DNA of 64,000 nucleotides. Origin: CAVVAE01 sp963746185. Its GTDB lineage: Bacteria; Actinomycetota; Actinomycetes; Propionibacteriales; Nocardioidaceae. This document shows positions 33,175 through 41,542 of the stretch, piece after piece (position 1 is the stretch's first letter; each line of letters starts with the position of its first letter). The position numbers were made by a program, and so were the translations under genes. The DNA lies in contig CAVVAE010000004.1 in assembly GCA_963746185.1 (NCBI GenBank), positions 620,001 through 684,000 on the forward strand, written 5' to 3'. The notes beneath the pieces were generated by a model. That model did not search any database, was not told where the DNA came from, and was given only the letters and a program-made list of their open reading frames with translations.

Positions 33175-34710
33175 TCACGCGGGACCGTGCTGACCGGACG
33201 CTTCGGGCTTCAACGCTCTAAGGCCGCGGGTGGCGGGACCCTCCAGGAGTGAGCCGTCAGCGGAGAACCTGGAGCCGTGCAAAGGACAGTCCCAGGACTG
33301 TTCTGCGTCGTTCCAGCGCACGATGCCTTTGAGATGTGGACAAACAGCAGTGAGCTGGTGCACCTGTCCGTCAACGTTGCAGGTGGCGACGGGATGCGTA
33401 CCTCGTCGGGTGACGAAACCCTTCCCTTTATCGGGAGCGTCAGTTCCTCTTCTCGTGACCGCGCCTGTCCATCCGCCGGCGAGGTATGCCGCCACCGATG
33501 CGTTGAGGGAAACCAGTCGTGGCAGAGAGCCCAGCTCTCGGAGCCGCCAACTGTCCCACACCTCTGCCCAGTCGATGTGACCGCCGAGAAGTCTGGCACT
33601 CAGAGCAAGCGAGGCCGCCACCGCTGAGGTCATGCCCCACTTGTCGTACCCGGTGGCGACGTAGATACCACGGTCGACCGGCGTCAGCGGACCCACGAAG
33701 GGGAGCTCGTCAACCGCTTGATAGTCCTGCGCTGACCACCAGTGGGTTCGGATCGCGCCAGGGAACGCCTTCAGGGTCCACGAGGTCAGGTCCTGGACCC
33801 GGCGGGCAGGCGAGCTGTCACGTCCGACGGTATGCCCGTTCCCGCCGGTCAACAGCAACTCGTCATATCCGTTGGGAGCCGACCGGAGGGAACGGCTCGG
33901 TAGGTCCGCCGACAGGTACATCCCCATCGGTGGTAGACCGGGCACGCGGAAGGCGGCGGCATACGATCTCAACGGCTCGAGTCGGGCGAAGAATCCGCCG
34001 CGATCCAAGATGGGGGTCCCGGTCGCCACGATGACCTTGTCCGCGGTGACCTCGAAACCTTCGCCTGACACCAGATGACGAGCACCCCGTGTCTGTACCG
34101 CACGTACCCGGGCGCCCTCCTGAATCGAACCCGCATGCTCCTCGATATCGGCCACAAGGGTTCTCAGGAGATCCGTCGGATCCAACTGGGATTGCTCATT
34201 GAGATAAACCGCCCCGTGTGTCGGGAAGGAAAGCTCGATCTCGTCTTCCCACCGCGCATCGATGCCAGCCCCGCGACAAGCCTCCAGCTCACGCTGGATG
34301 GCGTCGGCGCCCCCCGCCGTGGTCGCATACGTGAAAGCGGTTCGGGTCTGGATCGGTACTGTGCGCTGTCGGCAATACTCCTGAAGCCATGCCTGACCCT
34401 CCCGGCTGCCTTGCACGTAGGCCTGCACCACCTCGGAGGGCTGCCGCTTTCCCATCTTGGACAGACGTGTCCCCTGCAGCAGACTGACTTTCGCCGTCGA
34501 GTGCCCAGTGGTGCCGGCCCCCACATAGCGCGCCTCCAGAACCAAAACACCGCGACCAGCCTTCGCGAGCAGAAGCCCCGATACCAGGCCGGTCAATCCC
34601 GCACCTACGATCACGACGTCGTAATGCCCGCCGCCAAGTGGTCGCGGCGGCTGACCGGGCCCTGCTCGGCCACGACTCAGCCACAGTGACTCACTCGCGG
34701 GCTCATTCAC
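33175..34710 (-). CDS. FAD-dependent oxidoreductase with C-terminal Rieske domain
   Basis: A 511-residue fusion. The N-terminal DAO-type FAD domain starts with VVIVGAGLTGLVSGLLLAKAG (about 32-52, Rossmann motif) and contains GAGTTGHSTAKVS, typical of this group. Near the C-terminus a Rieske [2Fe-2S] centre is formed by CPHLKG (about 461-466) and CPLHGSRF (about 482-489). The protein probably oxidises an amine or amino acid and passes electrons through the Rieske cluster. It belongs to a type often found in stress-related islands of actinobacteria. The substrate is unknown. The acidic-protein gene lies 69 bp beyond its 3' end. Confidence 0.9.
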   Translation of the reverse strand: MNEPASESLWLSRGRAGPGQPPRPLGGGHYDVVIVGAGLTGLVSGLLLAKAGRGVLVLEARYVGAGTTGHSTAKVSLLQGTRLSKMGKRQPSEVVQAYVQGSREGQAWLQEYCRQRTVPIQTRTAFTYATTAGGADAIQRELEACRGAGIDARWEDEIELSFPTHGAVYLNEQSQLDPTDLLRTLVADIEEHAGSIQEGARVRAVQTRGARHLVSGEGFEVTADKVIVATGTPILDRGGFFARLEPLRSYAAAFRVPGLPPMGMYLSADLPSRSLRSAPNGYDELLLTGGNGHTVGRDSSPARRVQDLTSWTLKAFPGAIRTHWWSAQDYQAVDELPFVGPLTPVDRGIYVATGYDKWGMTSAVAASLALSARLLGGHIDWAEVWDSWRLRELGSLPRLVSLNASVAAYLAGGWTGAVTRRGTDAPDKGKGFVTRRGTHPVATCNVDGQVHQLTAVCPHLKGIVRWNDAEQSWDCPLHGSRFSADGSLLEGPATRGLRALKPEASGQHGPA

Positions 34711-34823
34711 CGCGTCCTCCTGTCGCCCGGTTATCCGAGAGTCCTTGCCCTTGGTACTCGCGGTGCAAACCTTAGGAATCTCGGTGGGGACTCCGCTACA
34801 GGCAATGCCCGATCTCGGCAGAT

Positions 34824-35193
34824 CTACACCCCGTGTAGGCAGTGCGACGCCGGGTGCAAACCGCCTGCTGCCAAGCGACGCGGCATCGGAGGCGGTGAAC
34901 GCAATGGCATGTGAGGAAGAGGAATGCGCGCCAGGGCAAGACCGGCAACTCCGAACAACAGGTGAACGATGTTATGCAGGATGGACACCTCGAAGATTCC
35001 CAGGAGCTTGGCCGCGGACTCGTGACCGGCGAACTCCGTCGAGTCGACATCGGTTGCGATGCCCGGGGGACGAATCCCAGAATCTCCACAAGCAAGAAGG
35101 CTGCGCCCACCGCCGCCGCGGTCGGCTGCAGGGTGCTGCCTTCTTCGTTAAAGTTGTGCGGACTGTGCTCTTGTCGACTCCTTCGTCAAGCAT
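34824..35193 (-). pseudogene. Remnant of a DUF4383 membrane protein
   Basis: Within this 370-bp stretch the minus strand encodes a DUF4383 protein in pieces. One frame gives TTLTKKAAP, the next AVGAAFLLVEILGFVP, and after a break in a CCCCC run the third gives GIATDVDSTEFAGHESAAKL and LLGIFEVSILHNIVHLLFGVAG, both diagnostic of the family. The C-terminal membrane helices are missing and a stop comes at 34824. At least two frameshifts and a truncation make the gene inactive. The rest of 34711-35304 shows no other gene. Confidence 0.7.
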
Positions 35194-35304
35194 CGAGGTC
35201 TGGCGACGTGGCGCTGCTCTTCTTCTCCGGTGGCGATCTTCATCCGGGGCCAAGGCGTTGACCGAGCCGTCGGCTGCTCGAGTCGACGGCCCGGTCAACG
35301 GGTA

Positions 35305-36105
35305 TCAGGCGGGGTTGTGCGAAGCGGTCTGGGGATGGCCGCTGCCATGTCCGGTCGGTTGACCCATCGAGGAAGCCTCCGCTTGCGTGCGCCGCCGCCC
35401 GGTCTCGAGGTCTTCCTTGACCTGGCCCTTGTGGCGCTTGCCAGCGTCGTACGCGTCGGACAGCATTCGCTCCGCGATCGGGCGTCCTCCGAGGCCGAAA
35501 GCAAGGGCAAGGCCCAGGGCAAGCGCGAACATCGTGGCAGCAAACGCGATCTCAACGATCTGAGGTGCAATGTTGAGCTGCTCGAGAATCATGAAGAGAG
35601 CGATGACCATGACGACCGCCGGAAGCACCGTGGCGGCGATTTTGCCCGTCGGGGTGTCGCCCATCACACGGGTTGTCCCAGCTGTAACCGCACCAGCCAC
35701 TATGGCTGCGACCACGAAGATGAGGATTGCGGCGATGATGTTGGGCAGGTAGGCCAGCACCTGGTTCATGAACGTCGTGAGCGCCGGGATCTTCAGGGCT
35801 CCGATGGCGCTGAACAAGAAGAAGGCGAATACCAAATAGAAGACGACGAGTCCGATTCCGTTCGACGGACTCGCGCCGGGCATCACGCGCTCGACGTATC
35901 TATGGGCGGCGGACTCGTGGAGCTGCTGGTCGATCCGCACCTTTTGCAGTGCCTTGACCACGATGGCCTTGACGACCTTGGCCACGATGTAGCCGATGAC
36001 CAAAATGACGATGAACGCCAAAAGGTTGGGCAGGAAGCCAAAAAAGCCGTCGAACGACTTCTGCAGACTGTCGTCGAGCTCGATGGCGACGTTGTCTCGA
36101 TGCAT
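35305..36105 (-). CDS. TM-helix family membrane protein, mechanosensitive-channel-like
   Basis: A 266-residue membrane protein with repeats of the conserved TM-helix unit (PF05552 type): LPNLLAFIVILVIGYIVAKV (about 25-45), a hydrophobic stretch LVVFYLVFAFFLFSAIGAL (about 86-105), then LPNIIAAILIFVVAAIVAG (about 118-138) and further helices to about 205. Such proteins resemble the membrane part of MscS-like channels but lack the MscS beta domain. The C-terminal 50 residues are polar. AGGAG precedes ATG 36105. It lies next to the guaA boundary of the island. Probable role: osmotic or stress-related channel; not proven. Confidence 0.85.
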   Translation of the reverse strand: MHRDNVAIELDDSLQKSFDGFFGFLPNLLAFIVILVIGYIVAKVVKAIVVKALQKVRIDQQLHESAAHRYVERVMPGASPSNGIGLVVFYLVFAFFLFSAIGALKIPALTTFMNQVLAYLPNIIAAILIFVVAAIVAGAVTAGTTRVMGDTPTGKIAATVLPAVVMVIALFMILEQLNIAPQIVEIAFAATMFALALGLALAFGLGGRPIAERMLSDAYDAGKRHKGQVKEDLETGRRRTQAEASSMGQPTGHGSGHPQTASHNPA

Positions 36106-36175
36106 GAATTCTCCTGGGTAGATCCTGGCGCCGGGTTCGGTCGCCGTCAGGACCCCCGGTACCCACTTACAGCAT

Positions 36176-36194
36176 AAACTTACAACGTAAGTTT
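36176..36194. promoter_or_regulatory. Perfect inverted repeat, probable repressor operator
   Basis: AAACTTAC and GTAAGTTT flank a 3-bp centre, about 70 bp upstream of the TM-helix gene. A partial direct repeat (ACTTAC) lies just before it. Size and symmetry fit a TetR-type site. A TATGCT element next to it on the minus strand could be the -10 box. The T-rich run at 36194-36204 also allows a terminator reading on the plus strand, but no plus-strand gene ends there. Confidence 0.45.
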
Positions 36195-36427
36195 GTTTTT
36201 CTTTGAGGATTCTCTGTCAACTGACGCCGCGAGCGGCACCGGGGCCAGGACACGAGACCGACCACGGACGACGCCATGACCCGCTCGGAGGAGAGCGTCG
36301 AGAGATACTGCTTCAGGGGACCGAAGCCTGCCACTCCGCCACGACCGCCAGGCGCGGCCTTATTCACCCGGAATCTCACGAGCTGAGACGCACTTGGTCG
36401 AGTGACTTCGATTTGACCCCGCAAAAG
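36195..36427. other. Intergenic region at the guaA end of the island, nothing recognised
   Basis: Between the TM-helix gene promoter region and the guaA-side repeat I see no gene with family similarity or a good ribosome site, and no RNA structure. Base composition is slightly lower in GC than the flanking guaA gene. Confidence 0.5.
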
Positions 36428-36459
36428 GCCAGGTCAGAGTTGGTGGCTTACTCCCATTC
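36428..36459. repeat. guaA-side att-like repeat
   Basis: Covers the last codons and TAA of guaA (minus strand) and 20 bp beyond. It matches 26132-26163 at 30 of 32 positions. This is the expected place for an island attachment site. Confidence 0.75.
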
Positions 36460-38016
36460 GATGGTGCCGGGCGGTTTGCTCGTCACGTCGATGGTGACCC
36501 GGTTGACCTCGCGTACCTCGTTGGTGATGCGGGTCGAGATGCGCTCGACGACGTCGTACGGGAGCCGCGCCCAGTCAGCGGTCATCGCATCCTCAGACGT
36601 CACCGGACGGAGCACGATCGGGTGTCCGTAGGTGCGCCCGTCACCTTGCACGCCAACGGAGCGAATGTCGGCCAACAGTACGACGGGGAACTGCCAGATA
36701 TCACGATCGAGCCCGGCCTTCGTCAGCTCTTCACGGGCGATCGCATCGGCTTCGCGCAACGTCTCCAACCGATCCTCAGTCACGGCGCCCACAATGCGGA
36801 TCGCGAGACCAGGACCCGGGAACGGATGCCGCCAGACGATTTCAGCCGGCAAGCCGAGTTCGATCCCGACCTTGCGGACCTCGTCCTTGAACAACGTGCG
36901 CAACGGCTCGACCAGTTTGAACTGCAGGTCGTCGGGCAACCCGCCCACGTTGTGGTGTGACTTGATGTTCGACGTACCCGCACCACCACCGGACTCGACG
37001 ACGTCCGGGTAGAGCGTGCCCTGCACCAGGAACTCCACCGGCTCGGCTGCACCGCCGGCTTCGAACACGATCTCGCGGGCCGCCTCTTCGAACGAGCGAA
37101 TGAACTCGCGCCCGATGATCTTGCGCTTCTCCTCTGGATCGCTCACACCGTCGAGAGCGGTCAGGAACGTCTTGGCCGCCTCGACCACGCGCAGCGACAC
37201 TCCCGTGGCAGCGACGTAGTCGCGCTCGACCTGCTCGGCTTCACCCTTGCGGAGCAGCCCGTGGTCGACGAACACGCACGTGAGCTGGTCACCGATCGCC
37301 CGCTGCACGAGGGCGGCTGCGACCGCGGAGTCGACGCCCCCTGACAGTGCACAGATGACCCGCTTGTCGCCGACCTGCCCGCGGATCACGTCGAGCTGTT
37401 CCTCGACGACGTTGACCATGGTCCAGGTCTGCCGGCAGCCGGCGATCTCGACAAGGAAACGCTCGAGCACTTGCTGTCCGTGTTCGGTGTGCATCACCTC
37501 GGGGTGCCATTGGACGCCCGCATAACGCCGCTCCACGGACTCGAAGGCTGCCACCGGCGCGCCCTCAGTGCCGGCCAAGGCGGAGAAGCCGGCAGGCGCT
37601 ACGGCCACGGCGTCGCCGTGGCTCATCCAGACGCGGTGCCCGCTGGAAAGCCCCCTGAGCAGAGTCCCCTCGGTGATGACGTCGACACTGGTGCGGCCAA
37701 ACTCCGAGACGCCGGTACGACGTACCTCGCCTCCCAGTGCCACCGCCATCGCCTGGAACCCGTAACAGATGCCGAAGACCGGCACATCGTTGTGGAAGAT
37801 GCCGCGATCGAGCTGAGGTGCGCCCGGCGCATACACCGATTGCGGCCCGCCGCTGAGAATGATCGCCTTCGGTGATCGGGCGAGCATCTCCGCCGCGGGC
37901 ATCGTGTGCGGCACGATCTCGGAATACACCCGGGCCTCGCGGACCCGACGGGCGATGAGCTGGGCGTATTGCGCCCCGAAGTCGACGACGAGGACGAGGT
38001 CATGTTCGGCGGTCAA
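36448..38016 (-). CDS. guaA: GMP synthase (glutamine-hydrolysing)
   Basis: Converts XMP to GMP using ATP and glutamine, the last step of GMP synthesis. The 522-residue protein has an N-terminal glutamine amidotransferase domain (catalytic Cys in FGICYGFQAMA, about 80-90; His-Glu in VQWHPEVMHTE) and an ATP-pyrophosphatase domain with the P-loop ALSGGVDSAVAAAL (about 222-235). The C-terminal dimerisation domain ends in PPGTIEWE. The start is ATG 38016. The stop lies inside the att-like repeat. guaB, guaB3 are 15 kb away. Confidence 0.97.
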   Translation of the reverse strand: MTAEHDLVLVVDFGAQYAQLIARRVREARVYSEIVPHTMPAAEMLARSPKAIILSGGPQSVYAPGAPQLDRGIFHNDVPVFGICYGFQAMAVALGGEVRRTGVSEFGRTSVDVITEGTLLRGLSSGHRVWMSHGDAVAVAPAGFSALAGTEGAPVAAFESVERRYAGVQWHPEVMHTEHGQQVLERFLVEIAGCRQTWTMVNVVEEQLDVIRGQVGDKRVICALSGGVDSAVAAALVQRAIGDQLTCVFVDHGLLRKGEAEQVERDYVAATGVSLRVVEAAKTFLTALDGVSDPEEKRKIIGREFIRSFEEAAREIVFEAGGAAEPVEFLVQGTLYPDVVESGGGAGTSNIKSHHNVGGLPDDLQFKLVEPLRTLFKDEVRKVGIELGLPAEIVWRHPFPGPGLAIRIVGAVTEDRLETLREADAIAREELTKAGLDRDIWQFPVVLLADIRSVGVQGDGRTYGHPIVLRPVTSEDAMTADWARLPYDVVERISTRITNEVREVNRVTIDVTSKPPGTIEWE

Positions 38017-38180
38017 AAGAGGCGCCTTTCGCTCCCGGGGTGGCCGGACTGGCCGGCTGAGGCGTCAGTCTATCGACGCGGAAAACATTTTTCGGATCAG
38101 ACCGTAACCGGGCCGTTTCGTCTTCGTTGTCCCGATTGGATCACGTTGGGTCCACGTCTGCGTAGGGACCCGCGTCGCCG

Positions 38181-38378
38181 CCGGTGTGCAAGCCACCGGA
38201 CGGCATCAGGGCCCGGTCATCCCTCCCTCCCGACCGGGCCCTGAGCCACACCTCGGAGGCCCCTTGCAAGGTCCTCCGAGACGAGCGTCAGCCCTGGACA
38301 TACCAGTCCAGGGCTGACTCATGTGCTAGTGGAGCGATCAGGCAGCGGCGCGCCCGACTGCTTTCTGACGCGCCGCTC
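38181..38378. terminator. Cluster of stem-loops between guaA and the GH26-like gene
   Basis: Five inverted repeats stand in a row: CCGGTG/CACCGG at 38181-38199; a perfect 13-bp stem at 38206-38244 (GGGCCCGGTC core); CTCGGAGG/CCTCCGAG at 38252-38280; a perfect 12-bp stem at 38287-38318 (GTCAGCCCTGGA); and AGCGGCGCG/CGCGCCGCT at 38345-38378. None has a U tract. On the minus strand they follow the GH26-like gene, so they are probably tandem terminators protecting guaA from read-through. The rest of 38017-38409 contains no gene that I can see. Confidence 0.6.
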
Positions 38379-38409
38379 GGGTGCTGCGGGTAGTACGGAG
38401 TCGGGCTCG

Positions 38410-39399
38410 TTACGAGATGAACGTGGCGTTGTCGCGGGCAATGTCGCCGTAGGCGTCGTACTCAGCCGCGGTCTTCAGCGGCCAGTGGCACGCGATGTTC
38501 TTGAGATGGGTGGGCTCGCGGTGGAAGTAGAAAGCCATCGCCATGTCGCTCTTGTGGGCAGCCAGGTACTGGTGGGCGTTCCGGAGCCATTGCGCTCTCT
38601 TGTAGTCGGGGGTCGCAGCGAACTCAGCGAGTGCGGTCTGCTTGCCGTGTGCCCTCGCAAAGGCGATCACCGGATCGGTCAAGGTGGACAGCTCGACCCA
38701 GCGCCCACGGCCATGGCCGCAGGTGTACCAGTTGTAGGCATCGGCAGCGACGATGTCGACGTAGTAGTCGCCGGGGTACCACTTCGAAGCACTCATCCGG
38801 TCAGAGGCAGGCGCGCGGAATGACCAGGCAGTCATCTGCCAGACGTACTTGACGTTCGTGGCCCCGTGGCTGCGCATGATCGTCACGACCCGGCGGAATG
38901 CCTGGGCGAAGTCGGAGGCGTTGCCCTTGCCCATGTTGGCCACCATCTCGGGTTCGTGGCCGTAAGCCAGCGAAACAAACCCAGGACGGGCCTTGAGCGT
39001 GTTCGCCCACCGGACGATGCTGGCGTACAGCGCACTCCCCGGCTGCGCGTGAGCCACTTCCTGCCACCGCGCGTCACTGTTGACGGTGATCAGCCGAGCA
39101 TCTGGCACCGAGCCGGTGAACTTGGCGTACGCATGCCAGGCCATGGGCGCGTGGGTGTTAGCCGCCATGCCCTGGGGATCCCCGACGGCGCCGAGGATGA
39201 CACCCCGCGTGCCGGGTGCCAACGAGGGGTCTGATGCCGACGGGGACGACGTGCCGGCCGTCGCGGGAACCATGCCGGCCATCAGGACGGCGCCGCACAT
39301 GGCCAACACGACCTTGCGCTTGGAGGCTTTGCTGCGGAGCTGGGTTTGCCGAGATCGGCGATGACTGGTGGGCGTTGAAGCGCGATGCAGAGGACTCAT
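38410..39399 (-). CDS. Secreted GH26-like glycosyl hydrolase under a c-di-AMP riboswitch
   Basis: A 329-residue exported protein. A basic N-terminus (about 1-30) precedes a hydrophobic segment VVLAMCGAVLMAGMVPATAG. The mature part has the layout of GH26-type TIM-barrel hydrolases: YGHEPEM (about 142, general acid Glu) and LAEFAATP (about 262, nucleophile Glu), with DIVAADAYNWY between them. The substrate may be a mannan-like or cell-wall polymer. ATG 39399 follows GGAAG. A ydaO-type riboswitch in the leader implies control by c-di-AMP, as for cell-wall hydrolases of actinobacteria. Confidence 0.75.
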   Translation of the reverse strand: MSPLHRASTPTSHRRSRQTQLRSKASKRKVVLAMCGAVLMAGMVPATAGTSSPSASDPSLAPGTRGVILGAVGDPQGMAANTHAPMAWHAYAKFTGSVPDARLITVNSDARWQEVAHAQPGSALYASIVRWANTLKARPGFVSLAYGHEPEMVANMGKGNASDFAQAFRRVVTIMRSHGATNVKYVWQMTAWSFRAPASDRMSASKWYPGDYYVDIVAADAYNWYTCGHGRGRWVELSTLTDPVIAFARAHGKQTALAEFAATPDYKRAQWLRNAHQYLAAHKSDMAMAFYFHREPTHLKNIACHWPLKTAAEYDAYGDIARDNATFIS

Positions 39400-39409
39400 G
39401 AGACCGAAA

Positions 39410-39560
39410 GACTTCCTTTTCCGGGCCGCCGACCGGGTTAGCTGACGGGTTCGGGCTGGAAAGGTAGCCCTACGACGCAACGCGCCGATTCACCCCATAG
39501 GGACGATTGGGTCCCCGGCTCCCGCACTGGTACCAGGCAGGGATTAGGCGGGGTTGCGGG
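39410..39560 (-). ncRNA. ydaO-type c-di-AMP riboswitch
   Basis: The minus-strand leader of the GH26-like gene contains the conserved blocks of actinobacterial ydaO aptamers in the right order: GGGAGCCGGGGACCC at 39523-39509, GGGGTGAATC at 39496-39487, CCCGAACCCGTCAGCTAACC near 39455-39436, then GGCGG and GGAAAAGGAAG before the ATG. It resembles the element ahead of rpf and NlpC/P60 hydrolase genes. Binding of c-di-AMP normally switches expression off. The exact 5' limit is approximate. Confidence 0.85.
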
Positions 39561-39838
39561 ATGCTCGGGATGGGCAAGGGTGCACGCAACCGTTCTGGAC
39601 CCTAGCGGCTCTTTCCCGCCTTGGCCAAGAGGGATCTGGTGGAAATCCTGGCCTAATCCGCCGGCCGATTTATCGCCTCGGCCCCACTTAGGATTGCCAT
39701 ATCCGTACTTGGCCAGACACCCAAATCCTCCTTAACAGGCGGTGTTGGACTCCCGCGCATTCACGCTGAGCAATCGGTACCCCACCGCCGGTGACCACCT
39801 AGTGGGACAGGTCACAGAACGTCGTACCGACTCGTTGG
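39561..39838. other. Intergenic region with likely promoter of the riboswitch transcript and a weak hairpin
   Basis: The 278 bp hold no gene. GTGACC/GGTCAC at 39791-39815 is a possible terminator for the GMC gene. The promoter of the riboswitch transcript should lie here on the minus strand, but no hexamer pair is convincing. Confidence 0.4.
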
Positions 39839-41542
39839 TCAGCGGACCTCGACGAGCGGCAGCCGCAGTGCTCCGGGAGCGTGCTCGGGCACGACCGGGT
39901 TCTTGGGCATGACCGGCCTGAGCCGTTGATACGCCGCACCCAGCTCCGGACGCAGATCCGGCTCACCCTTGTTGGGCCACAACGCCATCGCCCGCTCGGT
40001 CTGGGCGGTGATGGTGAGCGACGGGTTGACGCCCAAGTTCGCCGAGATCGCCGAGCCGTCGGCGATGTGCAGACCGGGGTAGCCGTAGACGCGCTGATAT
40101 GGGTCGATCACGCCGGTGTCCACGGAGTCGCCCATCGTGCAGCCGCCGATGAAATGGGCGGTCATCGGCCGGTTGAACGGCTCGCCGATCGAACCGCCCG
40201 GCGTGCCACGCACGATGCGGGCCATCCGTCGTACGGCCTCATTGGCCACCGGAATCCAGGTCGGATTGGGTGTGCCATGGCCCTGTCTCGAGGTCAGCCG
40301 GCGCTGCCGTGAGATCCGCGACTTCTTGGTGTACGTCGTGATCGAGTTGTCCACCGTCTGCATCACCAACGCGATGACGGTGCGCTCTGACCAGTGACGG
40401 ACGTCGTACAAGTCCTTCACCGAACGCTTCTGCCGCCACAGCTCCTTCAGCCACACTCGCCACCGTGGGACATCTCCGTCGTCATCGGTGAGGACGGTCT
40501 GCAGAAAGCTCATCGAGTTGCTGCCCTTGCCGTAACGCACCGGCTCGATGTGGGTGTGGTCGTCAGGGTGGAACGACGAGGTGATGGCCACCCCAGCGCT
40601 GTAGTCGACCGTGCGGCTGTCGGCGATCGCGCCCAGGATCGACTCGGAGTTGGTGCGCGTCAGGTATCCGAGCCGCTCCGACAGCGCCGGCAGGACGGCT
40701 TCGTCGCGCATCTGGTGCAGCAGCTTCTGCGTGCCGAGGGCCGAGGCCGCGAAGACGACCTGCTCGGCGGTGAAGGTTCGCCCCGAGCGACGCCTGAGCG
40801 GCTGCCTGGCATCGGTCGACCGGGTGCCGACGCTGTAACCCCCACCCGGAAGCGGGCGCACTTCAGTAACGGTAGTGAGCGGGTGAACCTTCGCGCCCGC
40901 CGACTCCGCAAGAAACAGGTAGTTCTTGGTCAAGGTGTTCTTCGCATGATGACGGCAGCCGGTCATGCACTCACCGCACTCGATGCACGCCTTGCGGTCC
41001 GGGCCGACACCGCCGAAGTAGGGGTCGGCCACGGACGCGCCTGGGTCCCCGAAGAGCACTCCCACCGGAGTCGGGTGGAACGTCTCACCCACTCCCATCT
41101 CATCGGCGACCTGCTTCATCACCTCGTCGCTCGGCGTCGTGGTCGGGTTAGGCACGACGCCGAGCATCCGCTTGGCCTGGTCGAAGTACGGCGAGAGCTC
41201 GTCGCGCCAGTCGGTGATGTGGCTCCATGACGGGTCTCGGTAGAACGGCTCGAGCGGTTCATAGAGCGTGTTCGCATAGACCAGGGAACCACCGCCGACA
41301 CCCGCACCAGACAGGATCACGCAGTCGTTGAGGACGTTGATGCGCTGGATGCCGTAGCAGCCGGCAGGTGGCGCGAAGAGGAAGCGCTTCAGGTCCCAGG
41401 AATTCTTCGGGTACGACGCTTCGTCAAACCGTGCCCCCGCCTCGAGGACGCCGACGCGATAGCCCTTCTCTGTCAACCGAAGCGCACTGACAGAGCCACC
41501 GAACCCGGAGCCGATGACGAGGACGTCGTAGTCGTAGCTCAT
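39839..41542 (-). CDS. GMC-family oxidoreductase, cholesterol-oxidase-like
   Basis: A 567-residue flavoprotein. The FAD motif is VLVIGSGFGGSVSALRLTEKG (about 7-27), and the GMC motif LSGAGVGGGSLVYANTLYEP (about 78-97) is clear. The mid-part CIECGECMTGCRHHAKNTL (about 188-206) is a Cys-rich insertion typical of actinobacterial GMC proteins of cholesterol-oxidase type. The C-terminus has GGCTMG and NPSLTITAQTERAM. The start ATG 41542 overlaps the stop of the dehydrogenase gene by 4 bp; the longer frame upstream lies inside that gene. Substrate: a sterol or other alcohol, not known. Confidence 0.9.
   Translation of the reverse strand: MSYDYDVLVIGSGFGGSVSALRLTEKGYRVGVLEAGARFDEASYPKNSWDLKRFLFAPPAGCYGIQRINVLNDCVILSGAGVGGGSLVYANTLYEPLEPFYRDPSWSHITDWRDELSPYFDQAKRMLGVVPNPTTTPSDEVMKQVADEMGVGETFHPTPVGVLFGDPGASVADPYFGGVGPDRKACIECGECMTGCRHHAKNTLTKNYLFLAESAGAKVHPLTTVTEVRPLPGGGYSVGTRSTDARQPLRRRSGRTFTAEQVVFAASALGTQKLLHQMRDEAVLPALSERLGYLTRTNSESILGAIADSRTVDYSAGVAITSSFHPDDHTHIEPVRYGKGSNSMSFLQTVLTDDDGDVPRWRVWLKELWRQKRSVKDLYDVRHWSERTVIALVMQTVDNSITTYTKKSRISRQRRLTSRQGHGTPNPTWIPVANEAVRRMARIVRGTPGGSIGEPFNRPMTAHFIGGCTMGDSVDTGVIDPYQRVYGYPGLHIADGSAISANLGVNPSLTITAQTERAMALWPNKGEPDLRPELGAAYQRLRPVMPKNPVVPEHAPGALRLPLVEVR

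Larger units (their letters stand above)
26132..36459. mobile_element. Putative genomic island integrated in the 3' end of guaA
   Basis: Bounded by a near-identical 32-bp direct repeat: 26132-26163 and 36428-36459, differing at two positions. The second copy covers the last codons and stop of guaA plus its downstream bases. A broken tyrosine recombinase gene begins 115 bp inside the far copy, the usual place for an island integrase. The 3' end of guaA is a known integration hotspot for islands in many bacteria. Genes inside are accessory stress-type functions and at least three are broken, while the flanks look like core chromosome. With the integrase decayed, the element is probably fixed. 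Confidence 0.75.

Noticed and set aside
34745..35362. Plus-strand 205-codon frame in the gap after the FAD-Rieske gene
   Set aside because: The minus strand holds recognisable DUF4383 pieces; the plus frame has no family or start signal.
35230..36177. 315-codon plus-strand frame opposite the TM-helix gene
   Set aside because: Asp/Glu/His-rich shadow of a clear membrane protein on the other strand; no ribosome site or family.
36167..36424. 85-codon minus-strand frame next to the guaA repeat
   Set aside because: No similarity recognised, and it overlaps the probable operator of the TM-helix gene.
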